DNA of 64,000 nt from Flavobacterium gawalongense. GTDB taxonomy: Bacteria; Bacteroidota; Bacteroidia; Flavobacteriales; Flavobacteriaceae. Positions 7,691-15,995 of this stretch are shown here, piece by piece. The stretch spans positions 1-64,000 of the forward strand of contig NZ_VJZP01000014.1 of assembly GCF_007097265.1 (NCBI RefSeq). The letters are read 5' to 3'. The translations under genes and the position numbers were made by a program. Within the stretch, counting starts at the first letter, position 1. Each line of letters begins with the position of its first letter. The notes under the pieces are model-generated. The model made no database searches. It was not told the DNA's origin and was given only the letters and a program-made list of their open reading frames with translations.

Positions 7691-8340
7691 TCACTACAGG
7701 TACTTATGGTCCTACAGCAATACATATTCCCAAAGCATTCACTATATGATTGGGATGATGATAACATTTAACTTGGGACAAATTCAAACTTTATAATTCA
7801 TTTTATCTTGTTATTATCAAGGACAACTATTGATGCACTTTTGAAGCTATCTTTATAGAGTCCTGTGCATGCATATTTGTACGGAATATCAAGATAAATT
7901 CAAAGAGCAGCAATAGTTAAATTATTTTATTGTTTTAATCGGATTTAATTTAATTCTAAAATTTCACTACTCATATGGCATTTGGTTATGCTTCCTTTTT
8001 TTTAGTAGCCGATGGTCGTCTACTATTTTGTCAGTTGGAATTGTCAAAAGCGGTTTGTCTGAATTAGTATTACTTTTGCTTGTCCATCTCCGCTATGTGT
8101 TTTTAAACGAGTATTTGCCCTGTTATAAGGACCATTAGTTTTGCTAATCAATCCGTTTTTTGAATAAGAAAGGACAAAAAATACACGTCTTAAACTATAC
8201 TGCTAATTTACAAAAAAATAAATTTAAAAAACTCAAATAAAAATATTTTTAATTGTTAAAGCATTGTTTATTAATGTCTTATGATTTGTTTTCGAGTGAA
8301 TGTTAATACTGATAAAATCATTATTGTCCGATATAAATTT

Positions 8341-8486
8341 GGTATAGTCCCTACGGACAATTTATGGGTTTATAATTATTTTACTACCAATATATAACCC
8401 CTACGGGGTATGCTCCGTTAGGAGCTAAATGTTGGTAGAAAAATAATTGGGCCCCACCGTATGAAAATGTCCCGTAGAGACTATAC
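8341..8486. repeat. nested inverted-repeat element with near-perfect terminal repeats
   Basis: GGTATAGTCCCTACGGACA (8341-8359) faces TGTCCCGTAGAGACTATAC (8468-8486) with two mismatches. Inside, AATTATTTTACTACCAATAT faces ATGTTGGTAGAAAAATAATT, and the centre has CCCCTACGGGG and CTCCGTTAGGAG. The whole 146 bp could fold as one long hairpin. It has no reading frame and looks like a small non-autonomous or REP-like element. Confidence 0.7.
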
Positions 8487-8660
8487 TTGTTGAGATGTAA
8501 CATCATTTACAGTTTATTACCGGACAACAATGTAACAAAACGCCAAAAATCAGTACTCATCAAAAATCCGTTTTGCCTCATTTTTTGGAATAAGACAAAA
8601 ACGGATTTAGTATTTCAATTCATAATCAGCGCCCATCCTCAATAACTATCGGGTTGATCC

Positions 8661-8694
<34 letters not shown>

Positions 8695-8819
8695 TAGGAT
8701 TGAAGTTTAAAGGCTGAAAACGGGTCTATTGAATTTTAAATATTGATTCAATAGTAAAGTCTTCATTTTGTAATTATTTTATTGTACGTAGCAGTTCGTT
8801 TTGTTAGCTAACCAAGTTT

Positions 8820-9308
8820 TTAATTTTTACTAAATGTTAATAAGTCTGTTCTGCCATTGACACCGATAACATCTCTTAATTTAATATAACTTTGAGATTT
8901 ATCAATGACTTCCCATTCATTTATTGTTTCTACAAAATTTATTGGGGACGTTAAAGTAATATCGAATTTTAAATCTGATAAATTCTCGATATAACCATTA
9001 GTGTCTGTAATTGACCAGGTTCCGTTATAAGTATTTGTTCCGTCAGTGGCAGTTAACATGTTATTTGCTTCAAAACTAAAATTTAATCCGTTGAAATTAA
9101 TTGTTTCATTGAAATCAGTGTCCCAATAAAAAGTTATTTTCAGAGTTCCATCAGTAACAACAATAGTAACATTATTTTTGTTGTCTATTGGAGTTATACC
9201 ATTTAAATGATTACCGGTCTCTAAATCATCTAAACTGGGAGCGCAAGCAGGAGTAATTAAAATAATGATCAATACCGGCTTTAAGCTGAATTGTCTTAGT
9301 GTTTTCAT
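8820..9308 (-). CDS. lipoprotein of unknown function
   Basis: A 162-residue protein with a signal sequence and lipobox-like ITPAC around residue 22, followed by a beta-rich domain with repeated Thr/Asn-containing strands (TYNGTWSITDTNG). It resembles small lipocalin-like or calycin-like lipoproteins of Bacteroidota that are anchored to the outer membrane, but no specific family was recognised. A possible promoter element TAAATTTG lies at 9370-9377 on the minus strand. It stands alone between the two copies of the four-gene operon. Confidence 0.7.
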   Translation of the reverse strand: MKTLRQFSLKPVLIIILITPACAPSLDDLETGNHLNGITPIDNKNNVTIVVTDGTLKITFYWDTDFNETINFNGLNFSFEANNMLTATDGTNTYNGTWSITDTNGYIENLSDLKFDITLTSPINFVETINEWEVIDKSQSYIKLRDVIGVNGRTDLLTFSKN

Positions 9309-9460
9309 AGTAAATAAATTAAATGATTAAATTTTAACATATTTCCATATAAATAGCGCACAATACAATCAAATTTACGAATTAATATTAATTTATTTGT
9401 TAAAATATTAATATTTTTTTAATAGGATTGATGTTTTTTTATTTGATTAAAAAGCATAAA

Positions 9461-9492
9461 AAAATCCGACTTGCTTTCACAAATCGGATTTT
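9461..9492 (-). terminator. terminator hairpin of the lpdA relic
   Basis: AAAATCCGA and TCGGATTTT arms around CTTGCTTTCACAAA, almost identical to the terminator after lpdA at 15924-15955. It could now act as a terminator for the SDR operon region only if read-through reaches it; its orientation relative to present genes suggests it is simply inherited. Confidence 0.7.
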
Positions 9493-9593
9493 ATAATAAT
9501 GTAAAGACGCACTGCAGTGCGTCTCTACGTCCTATGTTTTCAATGTTAGTTTTAATCCCAACAGCCGAAAGCAAGATCTCCGCTTCCAGAACT
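9461..9593 (-). pseudogene. relic of a second lpdA 3' region (coding fragment plus terminator)
   Basis: Bases 9529-9593 match 16554-16618 inside lpdA with six differences. Translated on the minus strand they encode the same 21 residues, starting VLEAEILLSAVGIK, so all six changes are synonymous. Bases 9461-9528 match the lpdA terminator and tail region (15924-15985): both contain AAAATCCGAYTTGCTTTCAC and ATAATGTAAAG. About 570 bp between the two matched parts of lpdA are missing here. It is therefore an internally deleted tail of a diverged lpdA allele. Confidence 0.88.
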
Positions 9594-9678
9594 ATGTTAA
9601 GTAATGTTAAGAGTTAAAGTGGTACTTCTTTGCTTAAATTATTTTCAATATAACCCCTTGTGTTGTTAGAGCATTTCT

Positions 9679-10512
9679 TTATGTGTAAAGTGAGTCGTTT
9701 GTTGTTTGATTTACAGTGTTGTATGACTTAAATTTATTGATATGATTATTGGCGATCATTTTAATGATGAAGGAAGGCAACAGCTTATCGAGTATCAAAA
9801 ATAGTTTGTTCATACGTCCGGGAATAATAATTTCTTTTCGGTTTAATAACCCTTTAATGGCTATTGGTGCAACCTCTTCCGGATTCATTATTGATTGACG
9901 TGCCAGCCAGTTATTAGACTTATTGGTCATTATTATTGTTGCATTTGTGTTCATGCCACCAGGGCAAATTACACTTACATTTATACCATCGGAACTCAAT
10001 TCCTCACGCAGGCTTTTTGAAAAGGAATAGATATAGGATTTAGTGGCGCCATACACTTGTTTTTTTGCCAGATAAAAGAAACTGCTAAGACTACCTACAT
10101 TTAAAATATGGGAAGGTTTATTCGTTTTCAACATATCAAGAAACAGGCTGGTGAGTAGCGTAGTTACTATCACATTTAATTTTACTTGTTTTTGATAAAA
10201 ACTGATACAGCCTTCGCTAAAAAACATGGTACTGCTTATCCCTACATTATTGATGAGCATATTAACAGAGAGCCGAAGGTTCTCTACTTCTTTAAATACC
10301 AAAAAACAATTCTCTTCAATAGCAAGATCTTTTTCTATTGCCACTACATCAACATTGTATTTTTGTTTTAATGAGTCTGCAAAAGAATGAAGTTTAGATT
10401 CAGGTAGTGCCACAAGAATTAAGTTCATTTTTCTTGATGCACATTCAATTGCCAATGCCTTTCCGAATCCTTCGCTGGCACCGGTTATTAGGGTATATAA
10501 ATTAGTATACAT
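9679..10512 (-). CDS. short-chain dehydrogenase/reductase, operon copy 2
   Basis: A 277-residue classical SDR with the same landmarks as its paralog at 4432-5238: TGASEGFG, NNVG, Ser in LNVGSLSSFF, YGATK with the catalytic Tyr-Lys, and PGGMNTN. The C-terminus is longer by about ten residues. It is the last gene of the second operon and overlaps the epimerase by 11 bases. By-eye identity with copy 1 is about 80%, while the adjacent epimerases agree at only about half of positions, suggesting either stronger constraint on the SDR or gene conversion. Confidence 0.85.
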   Translation of the reverse strand: MYTNLYTLITGASEGFGKALAIECASRKMNLILVALPESKLHSFADSLKQKYNVDVVAIEKDLAIEENCFLVFKEVENLRLSVNMLINNVGISSTMFFSEGCISFYQKQVKLNVIVTTLLTSLFLDMLKTNKPSHILNVGSLSSFFYLAKKQVYGATKSYIYSFSKSLREELSSDGINVSVICPGGMNTNATIIMTNKSNNWLARQSIMNPEEVAPIAIKGLLNRKEIIIPGRMNKLFLILDKLLPSFIIKMIANNHINKFKSYNTVNQTTNDSLYT

Positions 10513-11494
10513 GACTTTGATTTTTTAAAAAATGAATAGTTTGGTTTAATGCTTCTCCAAGTGGGGTTATTTTGTATCCTAATTCTTGGATTGCTTTATC
10601 ACTGGAGAAGACATAGTTATTGAAAATATAGTCTATTGACTTTGCTGTAAAAAGGGGAGGGTTTCCTATGATTTTATAATTCAATAATTGTAAAAGAGCT
10701 AATGCTTTAAATATATTTTTTGAAAGATGGATTATATGTCCATTACAGGAAGATATAGCTCTAATTTGATTAAAAAATTCTTGGTATGAAATATTTACTC
10801 CACCTAGAATATATTTCTCCCCACTTTTCCCTTTCTCCATAGCCAGCAAGTGACCATTTATTATATCATCTATAAAGGCAAAACTGACTTGGTATGTGCC
10901 TGGTGAAGGAATGAGCGTAATTTTCTTTTTTAAGAACATATTTATCACAGCATTGGCGGTAAGCGAATGCGAAATATTTCCAGGACCATAAATTTTTGAG
11001 GGACTCACAATAACTGCATTCATCCCTTCTGCAACGTGCTGAAATATGATATCTTCACTCAATTTTTTTGTTACATCATACGCATTAGTAAGCGTAGTAG
11101 TTTGAGAGTTTTCTTCGTTCAGAGGATTGTTAAGTGATGGTCCAATCACACCACAGGTGCTGGTAAAAACTGTTTTTTCTATACCTGTTTGTAAGATTGC
11201 ATGAATGACATTACGAGTTCCTTCAACATTTGTATTATGGAAATCAGGATAGTTTTTTATAGACAGACCTACTTTTGCTGCCGTATGATATACCTGTTGA
11301 CATCCTTTCATGGCAACCACTAAGCTGTCTTTATCTAAAATGTCACCTTTAAAAAGGGTAATATTTGGATGTTGTAATACTCTTTTTGCTGAATCTGAAC
11401 GGACAATTGCATGAACTTTATTTCCCCTGTTTGCAAGTGTGTGCGCAAGATTATTACCTACATACCCCGTTGCGCCTGTTATTAAAATTTTCAT
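10502..11494 (-). CDS. NAD-dependent epimerase/dehydratase (extended SDR), operon copy 2
   Basis: A 330-residue extended SDR with GATGYVG (7-13), the Ser in VFTSTCGVIGPS and YDVTK carrying the catalytic Tyr-Lys. The domain order and the FLKNQSH tail match the enzyme at 5231-6220. Differences are concentrated in the C-terminal substrate-binding half, so the two enzymes may act on different compounds. It overlaps the CPBP gene by 4 bases and the SDR by 11. Confidence 0.85.
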   Translation of the reverse strand: MKILITGATGYVGNNLAHTLANRGNKVHAIVRSDSAKRVLQHPNITLFKGDILDKDSLVVAMKGCQQVYHTAAKVGLSIKNYPDFHNTNVEGTRNVIHAILQTGIEKTVFTSTCGVIGPSLNNPLNEENSQTTTLTNAYDVTKKLSEDIIFQHVAEGMNAVIVSPSKIYGPGNISHSLTANAVINMFLKKKITLIPSPGTYQVSFAFIDDIINGHLLAMEKGKSGEKYILGGVNISYQEFFNQIRAISSCNGHIIHLSKNIFKALALLQLLNYKIIGNPPLFTAKSIDYIFNNYVFSSDKAIQELGYKITPLGEALNQTIHFLKNQSHVY

Positions 11495-12180
11495 GATTTT
11501 GCTATTTTAAAGTTGTTTAAATTAAATCGGTACATACTAAGTTCATAAACTGATGAAAAACCGATATGAAGAATAATGGCTGGCCACGCCGCATCAAATA
11601 AGATGCTTAAAAAACAAACCAATATTCCAAAAGGAAAGCAAGCCCACATTTCTTTTTTGCTGTTAAAAATGTGTACTGAAACATAAAGGAAGATATTTAC
11701 CAAAACGGCTAATGGGGTTCCAACCCAACTTATACAATCAAAAAGTAAAAATCCCCTGAACCATAATTCATAAACAAACAGAAATAAAGCCCTGATTATG
11801 AAATAAGAAATAAAAAAGTCAGGAGATAAATGAGTACGATTTTCAGATGATCCCTGTTTTTTTTCATAGGCGGATTTACTTTGTTTGAATGCAATGGTTA
11901 CCATTACCATAAAAATCAGAAGGTACAGAAAGACTAAAAGAAGATCAGGTGTTTTATTGCCTGTCAATACCTCCAAAATGGAATGTTTTAACAAAATTAC
12001 AGGAACAAGCCCAAGCACAATTATCCCTATAATATGGAAACCAATAAGGTTGCCGGGTCTTGACGTGAATGCACCATTATCATTGATTAATCGGTTGCTG
12101 TTGTAGGTTTTACCTATCCAACTAAGGACAAAAAACAGAACATAACTAAAAAGATAGATCGTATTGTTTGTTGTTTGCAT
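11491..12180 (-). CDS. CPBP-family (Abi/CAAX-like) membrane protein, operon copy 2
   Basis: A 229-residue polytopic membrane protein, paralog of 6217-6927. It keeps YELWFRGFLLFD, HIFNSKKE and LHIGFSSVYEL, so the motif again has only the second Glu and the Arg. It starts 10 bases after the DUF6134 gene and overlaps the epimerase by 4 bases. Proteolytic activity is possible but doubtful for the reason given for copy 1; a structural or lipid-handling role is an alternative. Confidence 0.75.
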   Translation of the reverse strand: MQTTNNTIYLFSYVLFFVLSWIGKTYNSNRLINDNGAFTSRPGNLIGFHIIGIIVLGLVPVILLKHSILEVLTGNKTPDLLLVFLYLLIFMVMVTIAFKQSKSAYEKKQGSSENRTHLSPDFFISYFIIRALFLFVYELWFRGFLLFDCISWVGTPLAVLVNIFLYVSVHIFNSKKEMWACFPFGILVCFLSILFDAAWPAIILHIGFSSVYELSMYRFNLNNFKIAKS

Positions 12181-12190
12181 GACGACTGTT

Positions 12191-12886
12191 TTAAGGGTTA
12201 ATAATTATTTCTGCTGAATAGAATGTATGGTCAATCTTAACGTTAGTGCAGATGCCCTCTTTGTAATAAAAGCAGTTGCTATTGCCATTAGGGAACTTCA
12301 TCTTGTATCCTCCATCGGCTGTTTTTGTTATTTTGACAAAGCACTGTTGCTTGTCACAATACACAGAATTTGAAGTTATGGGCTCCTGAAAATACAGACT
12401 CAGTAAATTTGTATTGATAGTAGGAAATGCAAGTTTTACCTTTTCTCCATTTTCCAATACTTCATATCTATCAATAACAAGCTTTGTTTGTTTGTCCAGT
12501 TTTGTAGTACCGTTGGTTTTTCTGAACTGTGAGGAATAAATCAGTTTTCCATTTTCAAAAGTGGAAGACTCTCTTGCGAACATTGTGATTGGTAAAATGG
12601 CTTTGGTTTTTATTTCAGAAACCAATAACAGCTCTGATTTATTCCCGGCACAGTTTTTTTCAAGTCGCAACCAGCCAATATCAGTTCCATTACGTATTAT
12701 TTTGTAATTTAGTTGCGAGTTTTGGGCTATTGCCAATATTGGAATAAATGCTATAAATCTTATGAGAAGATATATTAAAAGTCTATAAATAAAGGCATTT
12801 AAGAACTTACCTACTTTTAAATATACCTTTTTTCCACTTTGACTGAAGTACTTTTTTAATAAAGTATAAATAATAAAAAGTATCAT
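12191..12886 (-). CDS. DUF6134-like exported protein, first gene of operon copy 2
   Basis: A 231-residue protein with two N-terminal hydrophobic segments and then the beta-rich DUF6134-type domain from about residue 55 (LNYKIIRNGTDIGWLRLEKN...). The YCDKQQC motif and the ENGKLIYSSQFRKTNG segment are shared with the paralog at 6917-7690. The domain should lie outside the inner membrane if the second hydrophobic segment is a signal sequence (ending AIAQ). It opens the second operon. Function is unknown; conservation next to two reductases suggests a role in binding or exporting their product, which is inference. Confidence 0.7.
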   Translation of the reverse strand: MILFIIYTLLKKYFSQSGKKVYLKVGKFLNAFIYRLLIYLLIRFIAFIPILAIAQNSQLNYKIIRNGTDIGWLRLEKNCAGNKSELLLVSEIKTKAILPITMFARESSTFENGKLIYSSQFRKTNGTTKLDKQTKLVIDRYEVLENGEKVKLAFPTINTNLLSLYFQEPITSNSVYCDKQQCFVKITKTADGGYKMKFPNGNSNCFYYKEGICTNVKIDHTFYSAEIIINP

Positions 12887-12997
12887 GATTACTATTTTTA
12901 AGTTTTGAATGATTAATTACAGGAATTGAACATAACAAAACGATTTTAAAAAAAGAAAAGGGAGAATTAAAATTGCTGCCCTTAGGTAGTTATAAGT

Positions 12998-13357
12998 TTA
13001 ATTTGGAATCGTAAATTCTCCAAAGCCAAAATCACTCATTACTATAGCTCCAACTGCAATAACAGCAACTAAACCAATGGATAATATAAGGCCTACGGTT
13101 TTCAATGTCGAAAATTCCTTTGCTTGGATTTCTTTGATTTTAGAGATAGGAACGTTTACTTCATGATTGTTAATCATAAAAGTGACTGTGCTGTCATTTG
13201 TAGTCATTAGTTGTGCCTTGGTAAATTTCATGTCTTGTCTTATTTTGTAATTTTTGCCTACAATTAATGGCGTTTCTTTCAAATCTATTGCTTTATAGGT
13301 ATAGCAACTTTGGAATAAGAAAGAAATAATGACGAAGTAAACAATGGAATTTTTCAT
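12998..13357 (-). CDS. small lipoprotein with C-terminal membrane helix
   Basis: A 119-residue protein with a signal sequence ending in a lipobox (FLFQSC, Cys at about 17), a short domain with alternating charged and hydrophobic strands, and a C-terminal hydrophobic helix (TVGLILSIGLVAVIAVGAIV). No family was recognised. It precedes the four-gene operon in the same direction with about 110 bases between, so it may be separately transcribed. Confidence 0.65.
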   Translation of the reverse strand: MKNSIVYFVIISFLFQSCYTYKAIDLKETPLIVGKNYKIRQDMKFTKAQLMTTNDSTVTFMINNHEVNVPISKIKEIQAKEFSTLKTVGLILSIGLVAVIAVGAIVMSDFGFGEFTIPN

Positions 13358-13413
13358 GATTTCTAGACTTTTAAATTCAGTCTCAAAATTATGACAACAG
13401 AATAAAGGAACTA

Positions 13414-13463
13414 TCCAAGATTATCCAACGTATAGGAATTAGGACAAGTTGGATAATCTTGGA
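13414..13463. repeat. perfect 16-bp inverted repeat just after the araC-type gene
   Basis: TCCAAGATTATCCAAC (13414-13429) faces GTTGGATAATCTTGGA (13448-13463) across an 18-base loop, five bases from the stop codon of the AraC regulator. It may act as terminator or as a binding site upstream of the lipoprotein gene. There is no strong T-run, so intrinsic termination is uncertain. Confidence 0.7.
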
Positions 13464-13467
13464 CAGT

Positions 13468-14571
13468 TTATTGCTCTCTAAATTCAGAAGGAGTAACGTG
13501 GGTAAATTTCTTGAAAGCGGTATAAAACGTGGACTTAGAGTTAAATCCACATTCTAGTCCAATAGCGACTATGGTATAAGCGGAGTAGTTTGGTTTTGTG
13601 AGGTATTTTTTTGCTTTTTCGACTCTCAAATAATTGATGTAATCCGAAAAATTATATCCGCTTTCTTGATTGATTAAGTGAGATAATTTGCTCGTACTTA
13701 TTTTCATTTCGGAAGCCAATTTTTCTAAACTAAATGTGGGATCACGAAATCTTTTGTTTTTTTCGATATAGGTTCTAATCTGTTGAAATTTATTTTCTTC
13801 TAAATGGTGGCTGTTTGGAATGTTAATTTTATATTTCTCTTCGAAGGCAATTGCTTTTCTTAATTCAATTCGTTCAATCATTAAAGAATAATTGTAAAAT
13901 CCTTGATAACTGATCCAATATAATAAAGAAGTGCTGCTCAAACGCAAAGGATAATAAATAAAAACTTGTGGATTTAAAGTTTTGTCTAAATTTAATAAAA
14001 TGGCACAAACCCACATGAGTATAACTATACTTCCAAAAAACATAAAATTTTTAAGCCATTTTAAATTATCAAAAGCTAGAATAGGTTGGTATAATTCAGA
14101 ATAGTTAAAAAGTATTAAAATGGCTTTGATAAAAAGAAATATGGAGTACAGCGCATTTACAATTTCTTCTATTTGCACATATCCTGCAATAAATAAATTA
14201 TTTTTTTCAGTATAGAAATACGGGATAAATGCAATTCGTATTACTACTTCCAAAATAAATAAGGTAAAGGAAATATAAACAAAGGAAACCAACTTTTTTT
14301 CAATCTTAAGGTAATGGATTAAAAAAAAATAAAAAGAGGGGAAGATAAGAACGTACCATGGGATTTGTAATCTTTGAATAAAAAATGGGGCATCCATAAA
14401 AACAGTTTCCAACAAACAAGCTTGGAGGTTATTCAGCATTAAAAAGGCAACCACAAAATTGAGGTAAATAATAGTTTTATCTTTTCTGTTTTTTGAGCAC
14501 TGTGTGGCAATTATAAAAGTAATTCCAAGCAATACCCCTGAGATCATTAAAAAATCGAATAGGTGTTTCAT
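13468..14571 (-). CDS. membrane-anchored AraC-family transcriptional regulator
   Basis: A 367-residue regulator. The first ~225 residues contain about seven hydrophobic segments and form a membrane sensor of the kind seen in many Flavobacteria AraC proteins. The C-terminal ~100 residues hold two helix-turn-helix units (FSLEKLASEMKISTSKLSHL and YTIVAIGLECGFNSKSTFYT) and end TPSEFREQ. It would sense a membrane or periplasmic signal and bind DNA from the membrane. Targets are unknown; adjacent candidates are the small lipoprotein gene downstream and the DUF6268 gene upstream. Confidence 0.88.
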   Translation of the reverse strand: MKHLFDFLMISGVLLGITFIIATQCSKNRKDKTIIYLNFVVAFLMLNNLQACLLETVFMDAPFFIQRLQIPWYVLIFPSFYFFLIHYLKIEKKLVSFVYISFTLFILEVVIRIAFIPYFYTEKNNLFIAGYVQIEEIVNALYSIFLFIKAILILFNYSELYQPILAFDNLKWLKNFMFFGSIVILMWVCAILLNLDKTLNPQVFIYYPLRLSSTSLLYWISYQGFYNYSLMIERIELRKAIAFEEKYKINIPNSHHLEENKFQQIRTYIEKNKRFRDPTFSLEKLASEMKISTSKLSHLINQESGYNFSDYINYLRVEKAKKYLTKPNYSAYTIVAIGLECGFNSKSTFYTAFKKFTHVTPSEFREQ

Positions 14572-14852
14572 CTTTACCCTTTTTGATATTAATAGACTCT
14601 ATACGTTGTTTTGGGGGTGTTGTTCTTTTCTGAAATTTTCTTTACATTATAAATTTCCTAAATTAGGATTTCATCTTTCGGTTTGTTAAATTGAAACCTA
14701 ACGTAAATTTAATTTATTTTTCTAAGAAAAACACTTTTTATTATGAGTTATACTCTTTTGCAACAGGTTAAATATGTTTTTATATAGAATAAAATCAGGG
14801 AATTAATTAAACAAAGATTGAAGTTTGCATTACTAATAGCTATAACTAACTA

Positions 14853-15692
14853 TTACAACCTGATGCGATAAGCGGCACTTAATTTAATAAAAGGACCATC
14901 ACCCCAATCGATTTCTGAAGTGTATCCACTATAGTTAGCGATACCTGTGCGGATTTTTCTGAATGCACCGAAACCAGGCTCAAGTGTAATGCATAAATGT
15001 TTAGCCGGATAATAATCCAAGTACACCGATATTTGGTTGTCGTCTAATCGGATGTATTTATCGTTAGAAAGACGGTAACTGTTCATAGGGGCACGGAATG
15101 TAGCTCCGCTATATAATTTAGTGTTCCATTTATGTTCATATGTGAGGCGTCCTGGTAGCAATCCAAAGATATAATTCGTGTCATCGATTCGCCAGTCAGT
15201 ACCAAGTAAGGGGATAATAAACCAACCAAAAAATTCCTTATTGGCATAAATACCGAGGCGAAATTTTTGATTTTGCTTTTTTGCAAAAGTTGTAAAGGCC
15301 ACACCTCCATATTGAAATGTGTTTTTCGAAAATAACTTTTCACCATTCCAACGAACTATTGGTATAAAGGAAAGTGACCATTTTGATTGCTCCAATGGTA
15401 GTATTAAACCAATTGGTAAAGATAAGCTCTGTACAGTTGGGTAGTTTGTCTGATTGTTAGCTGATTCAATGTGCCATTGTTCGTAAGATGGACTAAGGAG
15501 TAGGTAAGTGTTATTCTTGAGTTTAATAGGAAAATCACTGCCGGCCCATAAATGGGTGAAAGGTGTGGTTTCAGAATTGTTACTTCTGAAAGCATTCATA
15601 TAGCGCACTTGAATGGGGTCAACAAATGGCTGAGAACAAAGGTGTGTTTTAAATAATATAGTAAGCGTGAGAATTATTAAAATCCGTAACAT
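14853..15692 (-). CDS. DUF6268-like outer-membrane beta-barrel protein
   Basis: A 279-residue exported protein with a signal peptide (LRILIILTLTILFKTHLCSQ) and alternating amphipathic strands rich in Tyr/Trp, ending in a strand with terminal aromatic and Leu residues (SAAYRIRL), as in outer-membrane barrels. The pattern fits the DUF6268 family, whose role is unknown. It sits between the AraC regulator and lpdA on the same strand, with about 280-300 bases on either side, so it is likely its own transcription unit. Confidence 0.65.
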   Translation of the reverse strand: MLRILIILTLTILFKTHLCSQPFVDPIQVRYMNAFRSNNSETTPFTHLWAGSDFPIKLKNNTYLLLSPSYEQWHIESANNQTNYPTVQSLSLPIGLILPLEQSKWSLSFIPIVRWNGEKLFSKNTFQYGGVAFTTFAKKQNQKFRLGIYANKEFFGWFIIPLLGTDWRIDDTNYIFGLLPGRLTYEHKWNTKLYSGATFRAPMNSYRLSNDKYIRLDDNQISVYLDYYPAKHLCITLEPGFGAFRKIRTGIANYSGYTSEIDWGDGPFIKLSAAYRIRL

Positions 15693-15923
15693 AGTCTTTC
15701 AGGGTTTTATTAGTTTAATTCGGTGACTTAAACGGATAAGTGCTTTGAAAAATATATAAGATTACTTTCTTTCGTCTTGCTAAATTAGTTTTTTGTTTTT
15801 TCTATTGGCAAAAAAATCATGACTTTTTTTAGGGATATTGCAAATAATAGTCTGACTCTAAATATGTTGGTTTGAAATAGTGGCTGTTTTATTCGAGAAT
15901 TACGTAACAAGGATACCCCAAAA

Positions 15924-15955
15924 AAAATCCGATTTGCTTTCACAAATCGGATTTT
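15924..15955 (-). terminator. terminator of lpdA
   Basis: AAAATCCGATTTG and CAAATCGGATTTT form a perfect stem with a T-rich tail on the minus strand, about 40 bases after the lpdA stop. A near-identical copy is at 9461-9492. Confidence 0.8.
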
Positions 15956-15995
15956 ATATATAATGTAAAGCAATGCGTCTCTACAAGTTGTTTAT

